From Clitoria ternatea (Eukaryota > Streptophyta > Magnoliopsida > Fabales > Fabaceae), in contig CM075669.1 in NCBI GenBank assembly GCA_037962975.1, positions 248,657,351 through 248,721,350 of the forward strand: a stretch of 64,000 bases of DNA. The letters run 5' to 3'. Below are positions 36,075 through 49,500 of this stretch, one piece after another (the first letter of the stretch is position 1; each line of letters opens with the position of its first letter). The notes below the pieces were generated by a model, which saw only the letters and a program-made list of their open reading frames with translations, had not been told where the DNA came from and searched no databases. The translations under genes were made by a program, and so were the position numbers.

Positions 36075-36806
36075 TTACTTAGCATAAAATAATATTATTA
36101 ACTATATTAAGAGAAATAAAAACAATTTTGATAAATCAGTAATATGAATAATAATAATATATTATGATTAATAATGATAGTAACATTATAAAATAACTAA
36201 ATAAATAATTAACATAGAGTGAATAATGATAAAAAACTTAAACAATATATATATAACAATTAGATAAATGAAATGCAAATAAATAGATAAATTAATGAGT
36301 ACATAAGAAATAAATACATAAATGAATAACAATAATAAATAATAAATAATAAATTAACAGTAAATAAATAAAACAAGTATATATAAATAAATTAATTAAA
36401 AATAGAATTAATAAAAAACAATAACAAAATAATTAATCAAATAAGTAAATAAATAAAAAATTAAATAAATAAATAAATAAACAAATAGATAAACAATCAA
36501 ATAAATAAACAATTAAATAAATAAACAAATAAATAATAATTAAATAAATGATTAATTAATTAAAAAATAAATTAATAAATTAAATAAACAATTAAATAAA
36601 TAAGTAAATATTTAGTTAATTAATTAATTAAATAATTAACTAAATAATTACATAATTAACTAAGTAAATAAATAAATAATTAAACAAATAAATAAATAAA
36701 CAATTAAATAAATGATAAAATAAATAAATAAATAAATAATTAAATAAAGAAAAAATTAAATAAATAAATAAACATTATATATATATAACAACATTACCGT
36801 AAACGT

Positions 36807-36839
<33 letters not shown>

Positions 36840-37466
36840 TAAAAGAAAGAAGAAAAGGGAGCAGAGAGGAGAACTAACCTCTCGCTCTTCTTGAGACACG
36901 TGAACATAAATAGATGGTAACGGGGGTATTTATAGACAGTGAAAAAATATGTTTTTATTTTTATTTTTCATAATTATCCATAATTATACTATAGGTATTT
37001 TTATGAGATAAATTTTATACTTCAAATTTTATTATGAATCATCAAAATATACTTAATAAAATAAATATAAGTATTTAATAAATTTGTTTAACTCTAAATA
37101 TCTCAAATACTAAATGTTTAACTACCTATTTTTATAAGCTCATTGATTTACTTTTCTAACCAAACGATCTTTAAACTTTACGAAATTTTAAACTTAAGCT
37201 CATATGCACGAATCTAAACTTCCTATCAAGTTTCATAATTTTTTGATAACATTTCTTATATTGGTTTAGACCCAAACGACTCTAGTTTAGACTATTTTCA
37301 CTTATCTATAAAAATATCCAAAATTTTTCATAAAATCCTATAAATTACAACGATCAGTCAGTTCTAAAAAACCTCAAGCAAATTTTGCTAAAATTATAAA
37401 TTATAATTTTCTTACAAATTTATCCTTTGATATATAAAAAATATAGTAAAACTATAGGATGTTACA
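34391..37466 (-). repeat. Tekay 5' LTR (LTR2, 3,076 bp)
   Basis: Uninterrupted copy that shows where LTR1 was invaded. Contains the LTR ORF (34,996-34,793, truncated by a TAA), an (ATT)n run near 36,030-36,075, the A/T tetranucleotide tract, a (TA)n run near 36,800-36,840 and the terminal TGTTACA. Followed by the TSD AAAGC. Confidence 0.92.
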
Positions 37467-38498
37467 AAAGCAATGGCATCCACGGGCTGTGGATTGAATC
37501 CACTGGCCGTGGATTGTGCTGGGCACCCATGCGCATTTGAAAGCTAATTTTTATCCCAACACAATGACCTCCACGGGCCATGGATTGCATCCACTGGCCG
37601 TGGTTCGAGGTCTGTTCTAATGGGCTTGATTGCATAATTTTAATCCCCAAGCAATTCTATCCATGGGTCGTGGATTACAACCACTAGCTGTGGATGGCCA
37701 TCAGGTAGTGCATATTAATATTTTTAAATCCCCTTGGCTCTTTTTCACGTTCCATTTAAAGCACCTTTGCATTCCTTGCATCTTTCCCTTTTCACAAGTG
37801 AATCTCACCCCAAAGCTTTCCGAAAGTTCTTCCTTTAAATCCCCATCACACTTCCTTTCTTGGTTCCATTTCTCCCTCATATCAAGTAAGTCATCACCAT
37901 TTCCTTCTCTAAATCTAAAATTTTTCATGGATTTTAGGGTTTTTGAAAATTTGTGAGTCCTTGTTAATCTTTTAAAACTGGTTAATTGGATACTTTCCTA
38001 TATACTTTATGATGATTAAGGATGCTTTAGAAACACATGGGTATGCTTTAAACTCTTTTGAACAATGTTTGATGCTCTTCTCCCTCTTGAACCCTATTTG
38101 TGTTTTCTTAAGTTTGGTGCTTTCTTTGGTGATTAAAACTTGATTGGCACTTCCTACTTGAATATTTAGGTGTTTATAAACATATTGGATTCCATGGTAT
38201 GTCATGCTCTTAGCATTTCATGTTTAAATTATGGATGCACACCAAGTGTTTGTGTAAATGTCTATGACACCTTTTATCTCATTGTTTGCACAACTAGAGT
38301 CTAGTTCACATTACATTATATCTATTTAATCATATATGACTATAACCTCTTCTCATAAATACCATTGATGTGTGACATCATTTTTTTACTCTTGTGTTAC
38401 CCTTTTTGTTTTATGTAAACTTAGAATCTTTGACTAAATGCCTATTAACTTCTTTTTTATGGCTTAACTAGTCCACTTCCTAGTTTCGTAATATCACA
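37467..38498 (+). other. Calypso spacer between integrase and env-like ORF, right part
   Basis: Non-coding continuation of 14,311-14,671. Its first 250 bases carry six ATCCAC/GTGGAT palindromes in three close pairs (about 37,478-37,700). The rest is AT-rich and probably serves as leader of the env-like ORF. No open frame here is convincing. Confidence 0.75.
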
Positions 38499-39607
38499 AT
38501 GGCATCCAAAGCATCCAAGGCTCCCACAAAGAAAATGAAGACTAAAGGTAAGTCTTCTAACTATTCTAACCTTGATGATATTGAGTGTCCATCTGAGGGA
38601 CAAAAGATGAGGTTAGAATCATTATTAAAAAGAGAAATTATTCCTTTGAGATTCTTTTGTAGGGATACTTTGTTGACTCTTGGGTATTTTTGAAGATACT
38701 CTAAAATTGTGCCAAAATTTGGGTTGGGATTCTTTTATTCAATTATATGAACCTACTTTTGAACGCACCTTTATAGAGTTTCTTAGTTTTGTGGAAGTGA
38801 ATAGGTGTAACAATAATTTTGGTTAGGAACTTTCCTTTATGTTAAATAATTCTAATTTTAGGCTTGGTTTAGATAAGGTAGTTACCATATATGGATTTCC
38901 TCCACGGGGTACTGCTAGCATTCCAAGGGAATTCAAACCGGGGTAATTTTGGTCATTTATTTCCCATAAGGGTCCCTATAATGCTTCCTTTTCTAAAGCC
39001 TCCTCTATTCACCACCGTATTTTTTGGTACCTCCAACGCTTTATGGCCTACTCCATTTTCGGGAGGTATGACAGTTTCGGTACTATTCGGACACCTGGGG
39101 TATTTTTCTTGCACTCTATGCTTAATAGTACTTATATTGATTCAACTAAATGGTTATGTAGCCAATTCTCCTAAGTTGGAAATGCCAGCTATGGAAAAAT
39201 TGTCATTGCAGGCTACATTAATCCTATTGCAAGATATGTGGGCATTGACCTAGAACAAGATACTCTTCTTTGTCAACCAAAAAGGGTTGACGTTTCTAAA
39301 TTAATTAACATGGGGATGATTATTAAAAACATGATGTTTATTGTTTGGTTATACCTAGAATACCTGTGCTTCATCCCCTGCTTAATCCTACTTTCACTAG
39401 TATGGCAAGCAAGACATCTTTCTTTTTCATAGTTACAAATGCTTATACCCCATTGGCTACTGAGCTGTCCATCCACACCGAGCCTTCAGAGCAAGCTGGG
39501 CCATCTCATACAGTGGAAGAGGAACCTTTCTCCATGCAACAAATGTACTCCTTGTTCCAACGAATAAACTCACGAATGGAGTCCATGTCTGCTGAACAAG
39601 TTCGCCA
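38499..39607 (+). pseudogene. Calypso env-like ORF, main part
   Basis: The ATG at 38,499 gives an N-terminus rich in Lys/Ser (MASKASKAPTKKMKTKGKSS). Coding sequence continues through several frames: a segment with Phe-rich motifs (38,700-39,240), then a frame with GYINPIARYVGIDLEQDTL near 39,210, and a tail (39,345-39,607) with Pro/Ser-rich and coiled-coil parts including YSLFQRINSRMESMSAEQVR. Athila/Calypso elements have an env-like ORF after integrase, often labelled putative plant transposon protein. Frameshifts and stops abolish the frame. No fusion or entry function can be inferred. X2 interrupts it at 39,608. Confidence 0.7.
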
Positions 39608-42600
39608 TGTTGGTGTATGCACTACGACCTATTTATGTATCAATTTTAACTTATCAATAAAATAAGAATTTTCAGTTTTAAGATTGTTTTAAAACTATTT
39701 ATCCTTGGAATAATAGGTCATATAAGAATTATTTCTAAAATGTCCCTAATCAAGTATTTACATGGGGACATATAAATACATTAAGACTAGTGTGTGAATG
39801 TACTGATGATTTAATCTCACAGATTATAGATATAGATGATATCAAGTCTTCATACAGGTACACATTAAGAGTAATGTTGTACTGGACAGACCCACCATGA
39901 GAACATTGCATGGATCGTTACATGAGTGTCATAAACGATTCTCAATGTGATAATGGTATATATAGTTCTTCGACCTAAAGTCACTACGATTCCTACATAA
40001 GAAGTTTATTGTTTTGATACAATCAAACGTCATCTGTAATAAGATGACCATAAAAATTGTAATTACGCAATGAACAAATTATGCAGAGGGATGTGAGTGA
40101 TGTAGATGAGATTTATCTCTCCTATGTGATAGGAGTGATATCTATGGACCACTTGATAAAGTGAGACTAACGAAATGCATGGTCATGCTAGGAAGAATAA
40201 ATATTAGATATTTATTTTGTAAAGTCTACTCTGGTATCAAGTAAAATGAATTGGGTTATACAAGGATGACGATGACCATGTCTTGGGCCTAATTAGATAT
40301 CGTGACAAAAGGAATAAATATATAAAATAATTATCATTTATAGGTCATGCAGGTTGTGACACCCCAAAATTGGGGGTAAATTTTTTGCATTTTATGAATC
40401 ATTATTCGATATAAAAATAAGGTGGTGAACTTTTAATTAACACCCTGGATCTATGAAAAACCTATCTCATATATGGAGATATGAGAAGGCGAGTTAAAAA
40501 TGATTAATGAGGAATTTTCAATGAAAAACAGCGGAAAAAAATTTATTTAAATTGATGTTGTATGATTGGGTTCAAGAAATTAGGCATCATGAGGTTTAAT
40601 GATTTTATAACATGTCAAAGGTATTATTAGGATGCTGCAAGAGAAGATTTGATACAAAGGAGAGCCAAAATAATTAGAACAAAGGCATTTAGGAGGATCA
40701 GGGGCATCTCGCTCAAGTGAATGCCCCACTCGCTTGAGCAAGTTCAGTGGCCTACGCTTGGGCGAATCCAGTAAGTGCGCTTTAGCGAAGAAGAGAAAAG
40801 CATCAGGTGTCAATCTCACTTGAGCGAGCTCTGCTTCGCTCGAGCGAGATCGTCCCATAAGCAACAGGTGCCCATTTTGCTTGGGCGAGACACGACCGCT
40901 TGAGCGAAAATGGGACAGAACCTCACTGTCTATATTTTGCTCGAGCGAGGCCAGGCCCGCCTGAGTGAAATCCTCCCAGAATCAATTTTCTCCTCGCTCG
41001 CTTGAGCGAATTGCCATACACTAGCCATTTCGCTTGAGTGAAAATGGCTCAGTGGCTCTCCTACTCACTCTCGCTCAGGCGAGACCCTTCCCGCCTAAGT
41101 GAATTGTGGCCAGCGGCCACACCCCTGTTTCATGAGGATCTCGCTTGAGCGAGTTATACAGGAACAACAAAAACATGAAGATTTCACACAACTCATTGAT
41201 CAAATTTCATTTCTTGCCAATTGTGACCTAAGTTAACATATCAATTGTGGCAATTCATACATACAATAGCTAATTCACTGATCATACATATCCAATTCAA
41301 TCCTCATCCATTCAATGCATGATATTTGAATCATCCATACATAATCTTCATAAAATGCTACAAGTTATGAAACACACCATTCATTCATAGTATTTATCAT
41401 CCACAAGTATCATAATTCATTATCTTATATCATTTAGGTCATTAATGAAAATTGGCCATACACACCAAGGTCCAATTTTCCTACATGACCCTTAAAATCA
41501 TCAAGCTACAATCTAGATGGTAAAATAAGCATACATATACACTATATGCTATACAAAAATCTAGATTTGCTGGCCAAGGCATTTCCTCTACACCTATTTA
41601 CCTCCTTCATCAAAATGTACTTCAAAAGATTCACTCCACCCATGAGTGCCCTGCATCACAAGTCTAAAAAGTAGACAACATGGGAGAGTGAGTCATATAT
41701 TCCAAAAAAATGAATATGAATACCATGTGATTATGTGCATATGTATCACAACATGTATACTTTGGATTCACGCATATTTCATCATCAACTATCATCACAT
41801 AATACAAATATCTTTGTAAATCAAGCAATGTATAGAATCATACACATGATCTAGTCCTTCAACAAATTGGACTATTACATATCTCATCAATTTACCCAAA
41901 TCATTATTTGGTATTCACATCTTTTATGTTGTCTTAATTCATCTTCTCATCCTTGACACAACCATCATCATATCTCATCACCTTTTGGCATAATTCCTTG
42001 CTATATGTAAATGCTCTTAAGCTAATGCATATGCACAACAGATTATTTCAACAATTACAGATGTGACTGTGGGAATATAAACACCAATTGTGGGACTCAA
42101 GTATGATCATCTAACCGTACCCATACTGCAGTAGTAAAATGTGTACACTTATCATCAAATTGGATGCATTTTACCAATCTTTTACTGGTACTAAACCGTA
42201 TCGCCCATTTTGTAACACCTGGTCATTTTCACCATGACCGCGGTAACACATATTCAATATATGGTGTTGCGGGCTAACCATGAGTCATATCATGGCAGTT
42301 GTGATCCCAAGGACCACCGGGGACACCTGCTTATCAAGAGCCACCCCCCACAAGGGTCAACCACATGTGGCTCCCCGTAGCACAGCATGGGCAGCTTCAT
42401 GACTTACACACTGAGTCACAGGGGAAACAACAAATCGCTCATGCATAGAGTCGCCCTCCCACTGGGCCAACCGGGGGAATCCCCTAAAATTCCAACACTG
42501 GTAGCTATGTAGTATGCCATAGATGCAAATGCCAATCTTATGCATTTCTCACTCTATGCATCCTAATCATGCCACTCATCAATCATCATCAACATCATTG

Positions 42601-44762
42601 CCAACACCACAACAAGGCTTTTAGTGGATTTATTATTGTTGGTTATTGTTATTGGTTTAAATTCTCATGTGATATTCTTAATAGTTCTCATTACATAATT
42701 CAATTCCATCCCAAACACAATGACATCAATCTTTCAATATCAATCAAGGTATACTATTCATTCATACCCATTCTCAATCAAACATCAACAATACTCATTT
42801 CATATTTATAGTGGACATAAGTATAACATCATATTGTCAAATAATCCACACCACCATATAGCACACCATAATTATTCTAAATGCATCAATGTATATTGCC
42901 AAAACACATCACCAACATCATACACACATTACAATTCTTCATAACAATACAAGCAAGGCACATGCATATTGTCACATATGACAATTAAATACTATCCAAT
43001 TCATGCATTTAGAACATAAAGACTCATCTCCTACCTCAAGAGAAGAATTCCGATTGATACAACATTCCTGCCTAGTCATTTGGAATGGATCCTACATTAA
43101 TATACATGTAAAATCCTAATCAATCAACTATTCAAGACACAAATTCAACTCTAATTAGCCATAATCATATCTACAATTTCATAACATGTATAAGACATGT
43201 TATAGACATCATTTTCCTTCATTTATTAGGCTTCGGGAATTCCTTCCCATCAAGCCTCATTCATTATGTTTAAAGGCTACAAAACAACTTAAGCCTAACA
43301 TTCAGAATACATCATGTATCACTATCTATACTCTCAATGGCTTATATTTTCCCTCCAATACATTACCCAAACTACATTTATCATTTTTCCCAAATCTTAA
43401 AGTTAGGGTTTTCACCAAACTCAACCACACTCATAAATGCATCATTAATCCTTATCTCCTTCTAACCATAAATTTATCTTCCTCATTTATTATCATCAAA
43501 GTTAGCATTTATGACAACTCACTCTGGGTTTCCACATTTAAAGCTTCTTCAAATGCTCTCTTAACACCAAGGACTCATAACTAAAGGTTCATATTCTTGA
43601 AAAATGGCAAGAATCTTACCTCAAGAGAGGAAAAGAGAGAATATTCAAGGGAGAGGGAGACCCACATGAAAATTTGAAGAAGAGGGAAAGAGAGTTTCAA
43701 GCTTCCACCTCCAATCTTCAAGCTCCAGAAACGAAAATAAGAGGAAAGAAATGGGTACCACCTTATCTTGGGTTAGAAGAAAGGAAGAGGGGAAAATAGA
43801 GAAAGAGGAGAAAAAGAAATGTACTTTTTATAAAGGCTTCAGCAAGCCAACGAAAAGAAGAAGAGAGAAATGGGTTTTTGACTTTATTTTTAATCATCCT
43901 CATTAATTTTTCATCGTTTTACCACAAACAGGATCTCTGTTTGGGTTCAATACTTTATCTAAAAATTATTCCAAATACATATTCGGATTCCCAATAATAT
44001 TCTTAATAGCCCTGACTAATATTATCCCAATCAGAGATACTTGGTCTGACACCTATATTTTAATTGGGCTTAATTTCAGTTTATTCGGCTCCAATAAATT
44101 ATGAGTAGTCCCTAAAAATCTTAATTTAATTACTTCCAATATTTTGGGACATTAAATAACCCACATACAACTACTTAATATTTATTTCCTTAATTAATCC
44201 TTTAGTTTAAAATTTAGAGTGTTACATTGATGATAAATAATATTTAGACATAATGATGTATTGCTAAATACCACTCTTATTTTATATTAATAATAAAATA
44301 GTTTATTATTAATATAACCCGATATTTTCCTTATAGGGTCACACACATAGAGTAAGCCCACCAGAGAATGATTTTATTTTAGTTGGATTAAAAATAAAAC
44401 TATTGGGCCTAACTCACTTAGAATGAATCAGGAGCCTAATGTTTAATGAGAGCTCATCAGATTAAGACCTAAGCCTATATATAGAGCATGAGATGCTTAT
44501 AGGCTGCTACTCAGAAATTAGGATTACTCTAAACTTTCATGCTAGCATTCAAAAATTCAAATTCTGGTAGGAGTGCTTGTGTGGACTCCTAAGGACGGAG
44601 CTATAATTGTTTTGATTAAGGAACTTGTTACATGTCTACAAGAGGTAAAATCTAAAACAAAATTTTTAATTTTGTATACAATGCCTTGAAACATTCGTTT
44701 TTGCAATTCCTTTTGGGAATCCTTTGTGTTTCTGCTGTTTGACCCTGGGGGATTCCATAATA
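39608..44762. mobile_element. Solo LTR X2, inverted relative to X1, with solo LTR C inside
   Basis: Begins TGTTGGTGTATGC; ends ATAATA, where the homologue ends CTAACA. Flanked by CGCCA (39,603-39,607) and TGCCA (44,763-44,767), one C-to-T change in the TSD. It aligns with the reverse complement of X1 over its whole length once C (40,355-44,228) is removed, leaving about 1.28 kb. It interrupts the Calypso env-like ORF. Confidence 0.88.
40355..44228 (+). mobile_element. Solo LTR C (3.9 kb) with a palindrome cluster
   Basis: Begins TGTGACACCCC and ends GAGTGTTACA. It interrupts X2 exactly where X1 is continuous, except for one 5-base step; the would-be TSD copies (CAGGT and TTGAT) have diverged. 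The first 800 bases contain about a dozen imperfect copies of the palindrome TCGCTTGAGCGA. The rest is AT-rich without a coherent gene; small His/Ser/Ile-rich frames near 42,570-43,580 look like translated AT DNA. Large TGTRACACC...TGTTACA LTRs are typical of plant chromoviruses. Orientation was not established beyond similarity to LTR D. Confidence 0.8.
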
Positions 44763-44767
44763 TGCCA

Positions 44768-46163
44768 GGGGGTCAGGATTGAGGATATTTCTAAGAGGGT
44801 TAATGCCATGTATGACTGGTATTCCCAATAGGGCCATTTCCCTAATTCTTCTCCATGACAGGTACCTGTTAAGTTTTTGTTTCTCACCTTACTCTATATT
44901 CCACATTAATGACAATGTTCGTTATTAGTTTAGGGTGGTGAGTACACAAAAACTTAACCTGATGATTACTTCATTTTGCATTTTGTTTTGTCTTAGTGTT
45001 TCATCTTATTTCATTTTGCATTTTATTTTGTCTTAGCGTGTCATCTTGTTTGTGTCTTAGGATAACATTGTTAGTCTGTAGGGTGATTGCTCGAGTTATA
45101 GGGTATGTATAATTTTAAGTAAATGGACCACATGCATATTAGGAACCTGAAAGAAAAAAATATATGCTAAAATTCTCTTAATGATGATTGCCTCAATGTT
45201 AAGATGAAAGACTCGTAATAAATCCATGCTTTCTAAATCTAGACTAATCACCACAGTGAGGTTTTTGAGCCAGAAAGGGTATTGCAATGAATAAAAATTT
45301 AACCTTTATTTCCTTCTTTGAGTGATTCACATATGCTAGGCATTCTAGAACTTGCTTTTTGACTGATTCAAAATGGTTTGTGAATGCATATCATGGAATG
45401 AAAAAGGCACTTTAGGCCTTATTCTTTAGCCCCAGAAATTGTCTATTTAATTAACCTACTAATTTCCCCTTTTGAGCCTAATAGATTTTTCATTTTCTTT
45501 TTTTCAAATTGCCTTTTTGCTTCCTAATTTTCATGATTCCTGTAGAAGAAGCAAAAGAATAGCAACTCATGAAAAAGATAATTGTGAATAAAAAGGGTAT
45601 GATGTAATTATGGAGTTTTGGGTTCTATATAAAAAAGAAGAAAACAAAGAAAGAAAAAGAAAAGAGAAGGATGATAATGAGAAAAAGAAGACAGAGAATA
45701 AAATGAATTATGCTCCTAAGAGTTCCTGAATGTGAAAGGGAATGCTTATTCTATTTGCGTGAAACTTGTTTTGTCTTAGGAATTGTTTAGCCCTTTGAGT
45801 TTTTCCTTTTCTTGATTTTCTTACCTATATATTGAACCTTTGTCCACGCTACAACCTTTAAAAGACCTTTAGACTATGACATGTGCTCTTGATAATTATG
45901 GAGTTTATGGTCAATTGCCAAGCCTATAGTAATGTTTAAGGTGTGTTGAGGTGATTTTCATACACAAACTTAAAGCACTAAGAGGGAAGGTGAGGAGAGT
46001 GTACCCTTAGTCCAACCTTTGTAAATATATGAATTGTTCATTGGTTGAATTTTAACTTGGCATTTTTGGGTGATTATCTAAGAGAGAAACATAATAAAAA
46101 TAATTTGATTCCATTTGGGGTTTCTTAATTTTGCATGGGCCCTTTATTCTTAATTTACCATTT
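44768..46163 (+). other. Calypso env-like ORF tail and 3' untranslated internal region
   Basis: The env-like frame resumes after X2 for about 100 bases with stops. The remainder is non-coding. It contains a 40-bp direct duplication (TCATTTTGCA at 44,971 and 45,011). No clear polypurine tract is seen before the 3' LTR. Small open frames here are not supported. Confidence 0.7.
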
Positions 46164-46530
46164 TGATAAGCATGCATTTTGCATCAATTTAGGGTCTTTT
46201 TGGTCATGTTTTATGTCTATTTTGTCTTAATTACCCCCGATTCCCTTTGTTTTTGATTCCATTCCATATATGCTACTTAGGTGTTTTTGTTTTTGTAGGT
46301 TTTGTGATGATTTGGGTCTATTAGCACAAGAATTGGAATAATGAAGTGAAGTGGATATCTTCTGAGACTTTCGCATCCCCTAAAAGTCGTATTTTAACAG
46401 GTTTTAGGCAATCCACTGGCAGTGGATCAAACCACTAGCCGTGGATATCACTGGAGTGCATGGAATACCTTGACAGAGACATCTATTGGTCGTGGTTGCA
46501 TCCACTGGTCATGGATATCACTGGATTACA

Positions 46531-49500
46531 TGTGACGACCCGCATCAATTTAATCATTTTTCAAAATAATTTTTCACATTTAATAAATATTAACTCGGTC
46601 ATAATATAAAATAATATCTACTTTTCTTAATTATATTTGAAACAATAAAAACATAATCAAAATAATGACCGATCGGAAGTATTTCAATAATAAAATAGAA
46701 TTTAGAATCAGCGAAAGAAAGAGAATAGAGTCAGGGGTCATTCGCCTGAGCGAGACCCTGATTCGCTTAAGCGAGTACCGACTCGCTTGAGCGAATGCTA
46801 CTCTTAAACTTGAGCGCACAAGACATACAAGGAAAGTCAACAATTTGGGTTTCACTCGAAAATACATGTTTCCCGATCAACTATCACTCGGAAGCAGCTA
46901 AACCCTACATCACTCAAAAAAGGTCCACTCGATCTTACTTCACTCGGAAAACACCTGAGCCTTACTTCACTCGGAAGAGGCTCACGAACATAACTCACTC
47001 AGAAACTTCCTCACCTTTACTCGGGAGCAATCCAATCTTCACTCGGAGACACTCTACTCTTTCCTCACTCGGAACATTTGAAGGATAGATTCGTTCGGGA
47101 AATACTCACTCGGTAATAAACTTTGCTACAACAAGTATGTGAAAATAATTACCAATCATAATTCAACATAGATTCACATCCGATTCAATTTAATTCAGCA
47201 CACATGCAACATCACACACTCCGAAAATTCACTATACACATACATATACATATTACATAATTCATTCAAAGTCACTCGGGCCTTGGCATCGATTCTCCGC
47301 TTGGTGCACCTCCATGGCTCCGACCTCTTCCCTGTCACTGGTTACTAAATTGAAAGCCACAGCAAGGGTTAGTGTTCGGCATCATAATTAATCTAGAACG
47401 GAACTTAATAAATTACATGTATATAACTCTATCTGATTGCTTTATCCATAATTGCAGATCATACTCGGCAACTATAGTAAATCATACTCGGCCAACATAG
47501 CAAATCATACTTGACAATTATAACAAATCACATTCGGCAAGTAATTCTCACTCGACAAGTATAACGGTTCACACACGGTGAATATAACAATTTACACTCA
47601 GTAATTCTATCAAATCATACTCGGCAAATATAGTAAATTCTCACTCGGCAACTATAACAATTTCACTCAATAAATATGGTCAATTTTTCACTCGGCAACT
47701 ATAGAAAATTTTTACTCAGCAACTTAGTCAATCTTACTCGATAATTATATCATGTTTCACTCAGCAATATAGCAATTTTTCACTCGGCCACTATAGCAAG
47801 TTTTACTCAGCAACATAGTTAATCCTACTCGATAATTATATCATGTTTCACTCAGCAATATGGCAACTCGATAATTATATCATGTTTCACTCAGCAATAT
47901 GGCAGTCTTTCACTCGGCACTATAGTAAATTTTTACTCAGCAACTTAGTCAATCTTACTCGATAATTATATCATGTTTCAGTCAGCAATATAACAATTTT
48001 TCACTCGGCCACTATAGCAAGTTTTACTCAGCAACATAGTTAATCCTACTCGATAATTATATCGTGTTTCACTCAGTAATATGGCAGCTCGATAATTATA
48101 TCATGTTTCACTCAGTAATATGGCAGTCTTTCACTCGGCACTATAGCAAATTTTTACTCAGCAACTTAGTCAATCTTACTCGATAATTATATCATGTTTC
48201 AGTCAGCAATATAGTAATTTTTCACTCAGCCACTATAGCAAGTTTTACTTAGCAACATAGTTAATCCTACTCGATAATTATATCATGTTTCACTCAGTAA
48301 TATGGCAGCTCGATAATTATATCATGTTTCACTCGGCAATATGGCAGTCTTTCACTTGGCACTATAGTAAATTTTTCCTCAGCAACTTAGTCAATCTTAC
48401 TCGATAATTATATCATGTTTCAGTCAGCAATATAGTAATTTTTCACTCGGCCACTATAGCAAGTTTTACTCAGCAACATAGTTAATCCTACTCGATAATT
48501 ATATCATGTTTCACTCAGCAATATGGCAGTCTTTCACTCGGCACTATAGCAAATTTTTACTCAGTGACTATATTAAATTTCACTCGGCAATTTATCAAAT
48601 CACACTCGAAAAATATAGCACATTGCACACGGTAAACATATCAACTCAAACTTAGCAATTATATTAAATTCATCGATAGTCACCACTGACTCTCATACAA
48701 AATTGACGCCTAGTATCCGGATACTAAAAGGATCGACCTTCAGCTGGGGGTCCGACTTGACACCCCGTGAACCCGACTTGGTTCACCGAGCCCGACTTGG
48801 CTCCCCCTCAACCACTGGGTCAAAGACCACTGGGTAGCTTAACTGGGTCTGACTTGACCACAGAAGCCAAAAATACAGGGTAATATATACCGTCGGTCGT
48901 CCTCCACCACATAATCATATATTCCATTATATAAACAGCCATTTCATTTCGATCATTATTGCAACTGTCAGAAACTGACTTGTGCTCGCAACGTAGGGCG
49001 ACCGACTTGTCAAGCCCATCCATATAATGTTCTCACACGGCAAACACTATCATAATTATAAAATTCACATTGCCTCTATACACCGATCATCACAGCATCA
49101 ATATTTAAATTTCAATCGGCTCAAACCACAAACATGCACACACGATCCTCAATCGATCGGTGTAAACATACATACATACATACACATATACAACTTTCAC
49201 CCAGCATCATCTTTATTATCACAGCACACACACGATCAGAAACCGATCGGTGTCCACATGCATACTCATACATTCACACTTTCATTCAGCATCTCTATTA
49301 TTTCTTAAGTCATATACACACACATATTCATATAATTTTTAGTCAGTATCATCCCTTACTCGGTTCACAGTCATTCCAATGACTCAGACAGTGTCCCATT
49401 CTAATCAATTATAACCCGAACACCCCCTTACCTCTTTTCCAGGCTCCGCCCATCTACTCCTAATGCCGATTACATCCCCAAAAGCTGGGTTCCCTGCTTC

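Larger units (their letters stand above)
14672..37466 (-). mobile_element. Tekay/Del-lineage Ty3-gypsy chromovirus, complete but decayed, with nested insertions
   Basis: The LTRs are about 3.07 kb: LTR1 at 14,672-29,770 (with insertions) and LTR2 at 34,391-37,466. The internal region is 29,771-34,390. On the minus strand the order is LTR2 (5'), PBS, gag, protease, RT, RNase H, integrase, chromodomain, PPT, LTR1 (3'). The C-terminal chromodomain and long LTRs identify a Tekay/Del chromovirus. By eye the LTRs differ at about 7%. The TSD is AAAGT/AAAGC in the Calypso spacer. Confidence 0.92.

Noticed and set aside
39880..40360. Independent gene in the conserved stretch shared by X1 and X2
   Set aside because: Shared sequence is explained by both being solo LTRs of one family; no open frame is conserved.
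42569..43584. Open frames rich in His, Ser, Ile and Tyr
   Set aside because: Typical of AT-rich LTR sequence translated by chance; no domain, and inside solo LTR C.
47460..48660. Possible CRISPR array
   Set aside because: Repeats are contiguous and degenerate with no unique spacers, and the DNA is plant nuclear; it is a tandem repeat within an LTR.
47460..48660. Centromeric satellite
   Set aside because: The array is only about 1.2 kb and confined to a single LTR with TSDs.
49027..49382. Two overlapping His/Thr-rich frames
   Set aside because: They arise from CA/CATA-rich repeats of solo LTR D.
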